Of a DNA stretch of 64,000 nt, positions 25,591 through 35,399 are shown in pieces (position 1 is the stretch's first letter; the number at the start of each line of letters is the position of its first letter). The position numbers and the translations under genes are program-made. The notes beneath the pieces were generated by a model that was not told the origin of the DNA, ran no database searches, and was given only the letters and a program-made list of their open reading frames with translations. The stretch is taken from NCBI GenBank assembly GCA_030737875.1, contig CM060920.1:479972861-480036860 (forward strand). The letters are read 5' to 3'. The stretch is from Allium sativum (lineage: Eukaryota > Streptophyta > Magnoliopsida > Asparagales > Amaryllidaceae).

Positions 25591-26901
25591 ATGATAAAGA
25601 TGTAGATTTTATTGTTAAAATATTTCGTTCAACACATGACTAATCTCAACGGATGAGTACAGTCAACACATGAACCTTTATTTTATAATATAAAGATGTA
25701 AATTTTATTGTTAAAATATTTCGTTCAACACATGACTAATCTCAGCGGATGAGTACTGTCAACACATGAACCTTTATTTTATAATATTCTTTATTTTCCC
25801 GATTGGAATGAGGCCCAATCAATTACCATATAAAGTTAACTATATGGATTCCATACAACACATGTATATAATAGCAACGATAAATAATCAACCATCATCC
25901 AAAGTGCACTACACTGTATAAGCATCAAATATAGATATCTAACGCTTATAACAGCCTGTCAATCAATCGATCGACATACAACCAATTATTGGGATTAGTG
26001 TATGCCGTATTTTATCCCAATACCCGCGTGGGGTTTCAAATCAACAAACACAGATTTTTATTTGTGCAGTTGGGCGATGTGTAAAATTTATCGTCCCAAT
26101 CAATGTCATTCAAATAGGTGTACATAAACAAACCGTCTGGTTTGTAAATGAATATTTTTTTTTTTTCACGTTCACGTTAAAAATTATATTTTTAACGATA
26201 AAATATTTTACTTTAACACATGAATTTCTATTCAGTTCATTTACAAAATAAAATTGATGTTTTTATTTTTCTAACTTATTTTAGAAAATTTCGGCGGCAT
26301 AACGGCACGATACTAGAAACGGGACAAGGCCTAGCCTTATCCCCGGTCTAGTGAAAGCCCACGCCATTCACACATCAATCAAATCAATTTCATTTCACCA
26401 AACAATTCAATTCAACTCAAATAATCTAACCAACTACACAACCAAACAAACAAGTCCATGGTCTGTGGACGATTGTGTCGGGTGCTACTAAACACCATCT
26501 AGATCCTAGTATATATATATAACTAGAAAAAGAAATTGAAGAGTGAGAAGTTATCACCTAAGCTATCCGATCATCTTGACTCTTCTTTTGTAGAAGTTTT
26601 CGTCGTTCTCGTCTTTCGTCACTTTCGTCGCACGTAGTCACTACATATATAAAAACCGAATTTTTACTTCGCTATTCAATATATAAAAATCGAATTTTTA
26701 CTTCGCTATTATCTATACAAATATTTCTTCTTTTCCTACTTTAAAAATGTCGTCTTTCACTACATAAAAATATCGTCTTTCTATATCCTACTATATAAAG
26801 ATCACATTTTTATCTTCTATATAATATGAAAATTATATTTTCTACCTTTGCATACGATAAAAATTATATTTTTATACCGCTACTCTATAGGAAAGAATTC
26901 T

Positions 26902-26906
26902 ATTTT
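26902..26906. other. Target-site duplication of element A, left copy
   Basis: ATTTT, repeated exactly at 42,773-42,777. This is a 5-bp duplication, as made by LTR-retrotransposon integrases. Confidence 0.9.
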
Positions 26907-27829
26907 TGTAACAACCCGTAAAATGCGAGCCAGTTTGAAATTTTTATTTTGGCAATTTTAGCGAATTTTGATTATTTAAAATGAATTATTTTAAATAATA
27001 TCGACGAGAAATTTATTTTGAATAGAATTCGACGTATATATTTTATACGTCGTCGTTAGAATATAAATAATTATATATAATTATAAATAGAATTGAAAAT
27101 GGCGCGGTAGTTCGATAATTCGATTTCAAACTTCAATTGAATGTAACGGGTGCAAAACAATCCGGATTTTAGTGAAACCAAAATGATAGGATCTAATTGA
27201 TGATATCTTTCTATCGAATCCGAAAAATCAGGATTTCATAGCGGGAATCAAAAGATATGTCCAGTTGAAAATTCTGAATAGTCGCTATGGAATTCAGGCC
27301 CTTAAAAATGGACATTTTGCAAATGACCTCGGATTTCGACGAAACCAGTTTTGTTGGGTCCGCAGTGTCAAGTTATTGCTAGATTCCAAATTTCATAATT
27401 TTTCGAATCAATATGTGAGCGTGGCATAGGAAAACGTGTTTTGACCATTTCAGTTGATTTTAATCGACTGGAAATTGGCCATTTTTCTAACGGTCTCAGA
27501 ATTCGATGAAACTAGTTTTGTTAGGACCGTATCGTCAATACGAAGCTAGAAAGTATTTTTCGAGAAATTTTAGAGTTAGTATGTGACCCCGGTAATTTGA
27601 AATGTACGTTTAAAATTCAATATATAGATTTAAATGTAAATTTAACGGAAACTGATTCAAACGATCGAATCAACTTGCGATACATAGCCCATTTTGTTCA
27701 GCATGGGGGTGAAACGCTATGGACGACAGGCGGTGGGCCTCGTTTCGAGGTCGTATGTGAAAGACAACTTTTTGCAATATAAAATAAATAAATAATAATA
27801 ATAAAATAAAAATACATCTCTTCCTTTCA

Positions 27830-28166
27830 TCAGCCCCCCCCCCCCCCGTTCAAAATCGACTGAACAGAAAAAAAGAAGAAAAAAAGAAAATGTAAACCTA
27901 ATCGCGCCGCCGCCTGGGGCTCTCGAAGCCGCTCGCCACCACCCCCCTGCCGGAGGCGCTCCCCTCCACCAGCTCCCTGCCGTGACCGCTTCCCCCTTCT
28001 CCTTCGTCTCTCCCCCTTCTAAGTCGATGTCGCCAGGAAGCCGAGCCCCCCAGACCTAATCGCCATTGCCTTGGAACCCTAGCCGCCGCCCTGCTACCCC
28101 CAGCGAGCCCTCCGACATCCGACGCCACCGATCGCCCAAACCCCCCCCCCCCCACCGATTGGAAAA
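27830..28166 (+). other. GC-rich leader block, element A 5' LTR
   Basis: After a C-run, a CpG-rich segment with CGCCGCCGCC-type runs and GGAACCCTAGCCGCCGCC, a combination common in plant 5' leaders (telobox AACCCTA), ends at GGAAAA|GTAAGT. It is also open in one minus-strand frame (28,155-27,898), which I attribute to GC bias. It is unrelated in sequence to the leaders of copy 1 and E at the same LTR position. Possible captured first exon. Confidence 0.6.
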
Positions 28167-28399
28167 GTAAGTCTTGATTTAGGTTTTCTATTTAAAATCA
28201 TATTTAGATTTAGTTTAAATTCATATTTAGATTTAGTTTAAATTCATATTTAGATTCAGTTTAAATTCATATTTAGATTCAGTTTAAATTCATATTTAAA
28301 TTCAGTTTAAAATCATATTTAGATTCAGTTTAAAATTATAAGTGAAGTCAGTTTTAAAATCAGGTTAAAATTATTTAGAAAATATAGTCGTTGTTTTGA

Positions 28400-28930
28400 A
28401 AATGTAGATGTCATTGTTATGAAAAATAGGATTTTTATATATTGAATTGCGAAGTAAAAATATGATTTTTATATTTTTAAAGTATTAAAAATATGATTTT
28501 TATATTTTTAAAGTATTAAAAATATAGTCTTTACTATATAGCGACTATAAAAATATGATTTTTGTTTAGGTAGAAAATTAAAAATATAATTTTTTCATAA
28601 AAGGAATATTAAAAATATCATCTTTAGATGTGTAGAAAAATAAAAATGAGATTTTTATAAAGATGAAATCTTTAAATTTGAAAAGGCTAAATCTTTATAT
28701 GGAAAATAGCGTGATAAAAATATAATTTTTATCTATATAACATAGAAGTAAAGAATTCGATTTTTATATATTGAATAACAAAGAAAAAAATTCGATTTTT
28801 AAATGTAAGAAGCGATTATAAAAATATGATTTTTAAATTGAAAGTGAATAAATAAAAATGTGAATTTTATTTTAAAGACATCAAAATATAAAAATGTGCG
28901 ATTTTTATATATGTAGAGGCTACGGGCAAA
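28400..28930. repeat. AT-rich micro-hairpin array, LTR A
   Basis: Many short inverted pairs of the type TATAAAAAT-NNN-ATTTTTATA or AAAAAT-ATG-ATTTTT at irregular 20-40 bp spacing. Same LTR position as the 34-bp array in copy 1 and the 48-bp array in F. Confidence 0.6.
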
Positions 28931-29799
28931 GAAGATGACGAAGATGCGATAGCGATGAAGATTTCTATCAGTGGAGAGCCGTGGAGCTTGGATAGCTTTC
29001 TGTGAGAATTTCTCACCTTTCAATTTATTTTTCTAGTTATATATATATACTAGGATGCAGACGGTGCTTAGTAGCACCCGACACAATCGTCCACAGACCA
29101 TGGACTTGTTTGTTTGGCTGTGTTGTTAGTTAGATTGTTTGGGTTGATTTGAATTGTTTGGTAAAATGAAATTGATATGATTGATGTGTGAATGGCGTGG
29201 GCCTTCACTAGACCGGGGATAAGGCTAGGCCTTGTCCCGTTTCTAGTATCGTGCCGTTATGCCGCCGAAATTTTCTAAAATATGTTAGAAAATGAAAATA
29301 TCATTTTATTGTGTAAATGAATAATAGAAATTCATATGTTGGAATAAAATGTTTTATCGTTAAAAATATAATTTTTAACGTGAATATGAATATAGTAAAA
29401 GTGAATAAAATAAAATACTCATTTACAAACCGGACGGTTTATTTATGTACACCTATTTGAAGGACATTGATTGGGACGATAAATTTCACACATCGCCCAA
29501 CTGCACAAATAAAATATGTGTTTGATTGTTTGAAACCCCACACGGGTGTTAGGATGAAATTTGAAGTTCACTCATCCTGATTGATTAAATATGTCGATCG
29601 ATTGATTGACAGGCTGTTATAAGCGTTATATATCTATATTTGATGCTTATACAGTGTAGTGCACTTTGGTTGATGGTTGATTATTTTTCCATGCTATGAT
29701 ATGTGTGTAATGTATGAAAATCCATATAATTAACTTTATATGGTAACTGATTGGGCCTCATTCCAATTTGAAAAATAAAGAATATTATAAAATAAAAGT

Positions 29800-30060
29800 T
29801 CATGTGTTGACAGTACTCATCCATTGAGATTGGTCATGTGTTGAACGAAATATTTTAGTAATAAAATTTGCACCTTTATCGATATAAAATAAAAGTTCAT
29901 GTGTTGACAGTACCCATCCATTGAGATTGGTCATGTGTTGAACGAAATATTTTAGTAATAAAATTTGCACCTTTATCGATATAAAATAAAAGTTCATGTG
30001 TTGACAGTATTCATTCATTGAGATTGGTCATGTGTTGAACGAAATATTTTGATAATAACA
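29800..30060. repeat. Tandem repeat, 96-98 bp family, 3 copies
   Basis: Reverse orientation of the 4,714-5,270 repeat (GTTCATGTGTTGACAGTA, GAGATTGGTCATGTG). About three units. Confidence 0.85.
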
Positions 30061-30235
30061 ACTATTTTGAAAAAGAAATATTTGAAATAGAATATTTGAA
30101 AATAGAAATTTATGAAGCCGTGTTGGTTAGATTGACGCCATTTTGACGTGAACGATATTTATATCGATTTTATTCATTTTATAATGAATATCGAAAGTGA
30201 TTTCAAAATCTAATATTTTGAAAAGAATAGAAATT

Positions 30236-31032
30236 CGAATTGAAAACGATTTCGAAATGAATTGAATTGAAAACGATTTCGAAATGAATTGAATTGAAAA
30301 CGATTTCAAAATGAATTGAATTGAAAATGATTTCGAAATGAATTGAATTGAAAACGATTTCAAAATGAATTGAATTGAAAACGATTTCGAAATGAATTGA
30401 ATTGAAAACGATTTCGAAATGAATTGAATTGAAAACGATTTCGAAATGAATTGAATTGAAAACGATTTCGAAATGAATTGAATTGAAAACGATTTCGAAA
30501 TGAATTGAATTGAAAACGATTTCGAAATGAATTGAATTGAAAACGATTTCGAAATGAATTGAATTGAAAACGATTTCGAAATGAATTGAATTGAAAACGA
30601 TTTCGAAATGAATTGAATTGAAAACGATTTCGAAATGAATTGAATTGAAAACGATTTCGAAATGAATTGAATTGAAAACGATTTCGAAATGAATTGAATT
30701 GAAAACGATTTCGAAATGAATTGAATTGAAAACGATTTCGAAATGAATTGAATTGAAAACGATTTCGAAATGAATTGAATTGAAAACGATTTCGAAATGA
30801 ATTGAATTGGAAACGATTTCAAAATGAATTGAATTGAAAACGATTTCGAAATGAATTGAATTGAAAACGATTTCGAAATGAATTGAATTGAAAACGATTT
30901 CGAAATGAATTGAATTGAAAACGATTTCGAAATGAATTGAATTGAAAACGATTTCGAAATGAATTGAATTGGAAACGATTTCAAAATGAATTGAATTGAA
31001 AACGATTTCGAAATGAATTGAATTGAAAACGA
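30236..31032. repeat. 27-bp tandem array, about 29 units (element A 5' LTR)
   Basis: The unit is GAATTGAATTGAAAACGA followed by TTTCGAAAT. Being 9 codons long without stops, it yields a 303-residue minus-strand ORF of a nine-residue repeat (SFSIQFISK). Composition, perfect repetition and location in an LTR indicate satellite-like expansion, not a protein gene. Copy 1 has only two or three degenerate units at this place. Confidence 0.95.
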
Positions 31033-31932
31033 ATTCAAATTGAATTGGAAGTGAATTGAAATGAATTCAAATTGAATTGAAATTTGAATTGAATAGAAAT
31101 GAATTTTAAAACGAGTTTATAAAGAAGAATTCAATTTTGATTTGAATTGAAATGGAAGTTGAAATTGCTTTTGAAACGAATTTAAAACTATTTATATAAT
31201 TCGTTTTAAATAGAAATCGACGAAATATATATTATATATATTATATATATAATATAATGGCCTGAATAGAACGCGCCGCGCCGCGGCAGTTCGCGAATTT
31301 CGACCATTTATTTCAAACGGACATTACGGGAGATCCGACCGTCGGATTCTCCTAAAACCGGAACCGTTGGGTTCGTATCGAAAAGAGCTTTCTAACGAAT
31401 GTTAGAGATTTGAAATCTAACGGTTGGATTTGGAGATACGTCCAAATCAAATTCGTAAAAGGTCGCTGTAAGTGCAGTTCGATGGCCGTTGATGGAAATC
31501 GACTGTACGGGCCTTGATAAAATTATTAAAAATAGTAATAATTTGTGTAAAATCATAAGAAATGATTTCGAAAGGATTGGGATGAAAAACTCCATATTTG
31601 AAAAGATAAAAATAGATTTTTATCGAAATGAACTAGTTTGGAACTAGAAATATAATTCTATTTATTTTTAAATAAATAAATTGAATTTAAAAGGGGTTTT
31701 GGAAAATAACCAGAATATCCAATGATTGCATTGGAGTGGAATTAAATCGAAATTGTCTTCGGAATATTTCGATGTTGGAATTCGTGATTATACAGGTGTT
31801 GTTATGGAAATTTGAAAGATATATATATATCGTTATTTCCAATACGACATTTGTTAATCGTAGAATTTGATATTGAATATAAGCCGATATATTTTCTATT
31901 CAGAGCCTTATATTGAATATCAAATGTGATTT

Positions 31933-32183
31933 GGGTTTGTCGTGAATGGTGTCTTCACTAACACTGTTCTTGAACCCAGTTGAGAAAAGATTAAATCTTT
32001 TTATTTATATTTAATGAAGTGTACCAATTAAATAATATTTAATTGGAATTGAATTGATATTGATTTTTGGGTTTATCGTGGACAATGTTTTAAATAACAC
32101 TCGTTCTTTAACCCGATAATTAATGAAGGTGATTTTGGGTTTATTGTGAACTGTGTTTTTAAATGACACGGATTCTTTAACCC
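31933..32183 (+). other. Three 45-47 nt hairpins of common fold
   Basis: Units at 31,933-31,977, 32,069-32,114 and 32,137-32,183 each start GGGTT, close AACCC, and contain GAA/TTC-type and GTGT/ACAC-type inner pairs. Loops differ. They are separated by unrelated AT-rich sequence, so they are not a simple tandem repeat. Confidence 0.6.
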
Positions 32184-32246
32184 AGTTAACGATTAAAACT
32201 AAGTGGAGTTTTAATGAATCTTTAATTAGATTGAAATGGTCGAGAA

Positions 32247-32372
32247 TGGAGTATCACCAGTTTTGCTCCAGGCGATAGTTGAATCTTTAATTAGATTTGA
32301 ACGTGAAATGGTAATTGAATTTACCGATAACACCGTGGTGTTAGATATGAAGTATTACCAGTTTTACTTCAT
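32247..32372 (+). other. Two hairpins with shared loop and compensating stem change
   Basis: 32,247-32,270: TGGAG-loop-CTCCA. 32,347-32,372: ATGAAG-loop-CTTCAT. Loops TATCACCAGTTTTG and TATTACCAGTTTTA are near-identical. Between them lie GGTAA/TTACC and AACACC-GT-GGTGTT. Confidence 0.6.
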
Positions 32373-32792
32373 GGGATGAATAGGTTGGGATTGGGGAATT
32401 AAAACAAATGATTACTTCGGTAAGGTTCGCTAATCCCGACTAGTTTGAATTGATATTCAAAAATAGATAAAGAATAAATTCAAGGAATTTATCTTGGATA
32501 AAATTAATGGGAACCTTTCCCTATTAATGTGAAATTTAGAAACTAACTGTCGGTTAGTTAAGCAGAATGGTTTTCTGGATATTGATCTGATGTTGGTTTC
32601 GGCCTTCGGGGTTTATATTTGGGGAATTATTCTCTTGATTAATTTACGGTTAGTGACTGATGAATTGGAATGAGGCGTATGTTGTGTTTGTGTAACACTT
32701 ATTTAAATTATACGCGAGTTATTCGGAAAGTCCGGGTTTATCCCATTCTGAATAACTGATACGACGATAAGTCGAAGATGAAGACGATGGTC

Positions 32793-32809
32793 GAAGACCG
32801 GAGGTCTTC
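32793..32809 (+). other. GAAGACC hairpin
   Basis: GAAGACC-GGA-GGTCTTC, a 7-bp stem with a 3-nt loop, enclosed by ACGACG (32,761) and CGTCGT (32,811). The short hairpin is present in copy 1, E (GAAGACTTCCGGTCTTC) and H (GAAGACTGTCGGTCTTC), as well as the A 3' LTR. Confidence 0.6.
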
Positions 32810-33776
32810 ACGTCGTTTGGGTGATTACTGATGATCTTGATTGGGCTGTACACCCAAGAAGATGGAAACAGTTGGTGATCGTCCAGACGTACTTGGAGAT
32901 CGATGGATATGCGGGGTACTAGGTGCCTCCGGTTTCGTTCAGACCCAGAACGGACTTGTAAATGGACTGTGTGTTTGACATTGGATTTTAGTCCGTGTGA
33001 TTGATCTCTATTAAATATATATCTGTTTGGCGGCGGAGAATTTATTCTCTTGCTTAACGCCCTTCTCTGAGACGTACGAGCTCAGGGGTTATATATTGAT
33101 GGATATCAAACGCATGGAGTGAATTGCCTGTGTGGCATGCCTAAGCGGCAGTTGATCGAGGCTTCTGTTGAAAAGCAAAGTCTTGTGGTGAGGATCAAAG
33201 CACGGCCTTTGTGGCGTAGCTTTGTGTAACGTTTACTTCGCGAGTTTCACACTCGGTATGAACCAAAAACGGGAGACGGACCTCAGGGAGGGCCTGCGTT
33301 TCCTCCTAGCTAGAAGTGGCGTCAGTGGTTTTATACGCCCTGACGAGTTTGACTTATGTGGTTGTTGCTGTTGCGAGGCGCCTCGGTTAGATCGGACGAT
33401 CCGGGTCCGATGGAGTCATTCGTTGGCTCGCTTACGCCCCAAAGGGCGGCGAAACGCAGTGTCCAGGGTTTAAGTTTAATCCACATCGGTGGACCGGCCC
33501 TGACGATCCAAGGGTCACTCGAGCTCTGATCCTGAGACTCGGGCTAGGCAGTCTCGAATCGGTTGAGGACTATCTTTTGCCTCGGTTCATAGACGGAAAT
33601 CCAATTTCCAAATACGTGCCACTTGCGGTTTTGATTGTAAACTTATATATGGCGACATAGTGGTATGGGTCATTCATGCCGCCTATGATTGATACTTATG
33701 ATTTGAAGTTGTTTTATACACTATGCACTTATAATAGTATTAAATGATTTGTTTTAAACGTATCAAGCATTCTTTG

Positions 33777-33846
33777 GCTGTTATAAGGGAAAACCCTATC
33801 CTCGGCTGCGTTGCATTGTGTGATGGGACCTGGGTCTTATAACAGC
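33777..33846 (+). other. Candidate structured RNA module 1 (element A 5' LTR)
   Basis: GCTGTTATAAG pairs with CTTATAACAGC across a conserved interior that holds AGGG-AAAA-CCCT and GACC-TG-GGTC mini-stems, giving a possible three-way-junction shape. Confidence 0.75.
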
Positions 33847-34081
33847 TTCATTTTTTCTTTATTTAGCATTGCGCTGTTTGTTTTATGCACTGGTATTCTT
33901 GGGAGGAAACCCGTTCCGTGTTATACGGCGTGGTCCCTTGATTTACCTAACTTTGAAAATAAAGATTAATAACTGTTTTAGTTCTCACACCAGTCACATG
34001 ACTGACCTGGAGTTTATTGTTTTAACCTAAACTCTGGGTGCCCTTATTTTGACACGGGCAGCTGGTAGTTTTGGTTTTGCA

Positions 34082-34096
34082 GATTTATATTCACAG
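34082..34096 (+). other. Acceptor-like sites near LTR 3' end
   Basis: GGTTTTGCAG (AG at 34,081-34,082) and TATTCACAG (AG at 34,095-34,096), the second followed by GATCCTGG. H has TTTTTGCAG and TTTTAGCAG before the same GATCCTGG; E keeps TTCACAG|GATCCTG. Candidate 3' splice sites for the donor at 28,167. Confidence 0.4.
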
Positions 34097-34369
34097 GATC
34101 CTGGTTTACAGCTGGAACGATATCCGGAAAGCTTTGTATCCGTATATCTCTTCTAGTTGTTTATTGTATTATTTTCCGCTGCTATGTATTTAAATGTAAT
34201 TTAAATCTCTGTTATTTCTGTGTAATATTTATTCATACTCTGTATATTCTTGTAATCTGATGCATTGTTGTAATATACAATGAAATGTTCTTCTATATGC
34301 GTTCTGTTGTGGCTTATTCTCGAACTATCCGACGCTTTCCTTTACGGGGAAGTTACGGGTTTTCACAGT

Positions 34370-34381
34370 TGGTATCAGAGC
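34370..34381 (+). other. Primer-binding site, element A
   Basis: TGGTATCAGAGC two bases after the LTR end. Initiator tRNA-Met type. Confidence 0.95.
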
Positions 34382-35387
34382 TTTGGTTTACAAAGCAGAG
34401 AACAAGGCACATTAGAACCGTACGAAAGAATTCATCAGATATTGGATTAGTAATATCCAACGGGAATGACTCGTTAGAGATGGGATCAGTAGTATCCTAG
34501 AACGAGTGTGAAGAGTATATTTTTCAAATGAAAACAAATTTTGTTTTGAAAATTTAAAATCAATTATTCGTATTTGATTATTTAGTTTATATTGATTAGG
34601 ACAGTCCAATATATAAAGATTTTGCATATACGCCTTGCAAACGTGTATTTGAAGTTTTAATATACTGGATAGATATAGAATCACACTCTAGTCGCCCGAA
34701 GATGATTCTGATGATAGTTCGAACATCATCAGAATTGGTATTCGTGTTTCGAAGGTGTGATATCTATATATTTCCTATTGACTGGTGTGAGAACCAAAAT
34801 TAGATAGGGCCTATTGTTGTGATTTGGCATCAAAAATCTGATTTTTGACTATATATCAAAGCTATGAATTTGAAACTCTAATTCACTAATTGATTGATGT
34901 TTGTGTTGTTTGTTTATTTGTTTGCTAATTTTTAGCCAATTATGCCTAATTGAATCACATAATGAATTATATTGAAATTTGGTCGCATTTGCTTGCATAT
35001 ACATATACTTACATTGAGCAGGTCATAGCAAGGAGGCTAGAGCAGAGAATAAAATTTGTTTGCCCGACAAATAGGTACATGTTTACTACATAATTTACTG
35101 TTTTGTTTGGGTGATGATGATTTTATGAGCCTATTGGCTAGCCGCTTGGATTTTTCTTTTTCTTTTTGAGATCTGAAGGACCGGGGAAGCTATTTGAAAT
35201 TCCCCGATGCTCCCGGTGCAAGGGAGGTTATGGCGAAATTTTTCAAAAATTTAGGGTGTTAGCCAAATTTTTGAAATTTTGAAAATTCTCAGAAACTAAA
35301 GAGTTGGAGAATAGAAGCCAGATCGAGCGTAGAGTTGATTAATTAAACCACTTTCGACTTTGTTCCTTTTCGGGGACGAAAAGTTTT

Positions 35388-35399
35388 AAGTGGGGGAGA
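35388..35399 (+). other. Polypurine tract, element A
   Basis: AAGTGGGGGAGA, then T, then TGTAACAACCC of the 3' LTR. It matches the tract of plant Tekay/Del-type gypsy elements. Confidence 0.92.

Larger units (their letters stand above)
21997..26906 (-). mobile_element. Solo LTR E (giant-LTR family), 3' part as read on minus strand
   Basis: Starts on the plus strand with TGTGACGGCCGGG and is colinear with LTR copy 1 (971 to about 6,900) with clear divergence. It is bounded by GCTAT on the left. No primer site follows, so it is a solo LTR left by recombination between two LTRs. It contains module 1 (22,545), two module 4 blocks, hairpin series, and an AT-rich hairpin array into which element A inserted. 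Total LTR length without element A is about 6,684 bp. Confidence 0.9.
26907..34367 (+). mobile_element. Element A, 5' LTR (7.46 kb)
   Basis: Starts TGTAACAACCCG and ends GGGTTTTCACA, 7,461 bp, followed by a tRNA-Met primer site. Layout in reading order: U3 with two direct repeats (27,300-27,560); poly-C and GC-rich leader (27,830-28,166) with telobox-like AACCCTA; donor GTAAGT (28,167); AT-rich micro-hairpins (28,400-28,920); 96-98 bp repeats (29,800-30,050); 27-bp array (30,236-31,032); CG-rich CGCGCCGCGCCGCGG (about 31,274); hairpin series (31,933-32,372); module 4; GAAGACC hairpin (32,793); module 1 (33,777); acceptor-like AGs (34,082; 34,096). No coding gene. It differs from the 3' LTR only at scattered bases and in array length, so insertion is recent. 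Confidence 0.95.

Noticed and set aside
27597..27782. Conserved short ORF in U3 (also 36,091-36,297)
   Set aside because: It is identical only because it lies in the two LTRs of the same element. Copy 1, E and F have stops or shifts here.
30127..31038. A 303-codon minus-strand ORF of a nine-residue repeat
   Set aside because: It is the translation of a 27-bp tandem array, which is a multiple of three without stops. The sister LTR has a 5-bp deletion that shifts the frame, so it is not maintained as protein.
33222..33473. Cysteine-rich small ORF, repeated at 41,627-41,878
   Set aside because: The two are simply the two LTRs of element A. The frame is not kept in copy 1 or E and has no signal peptide or known family pattern.
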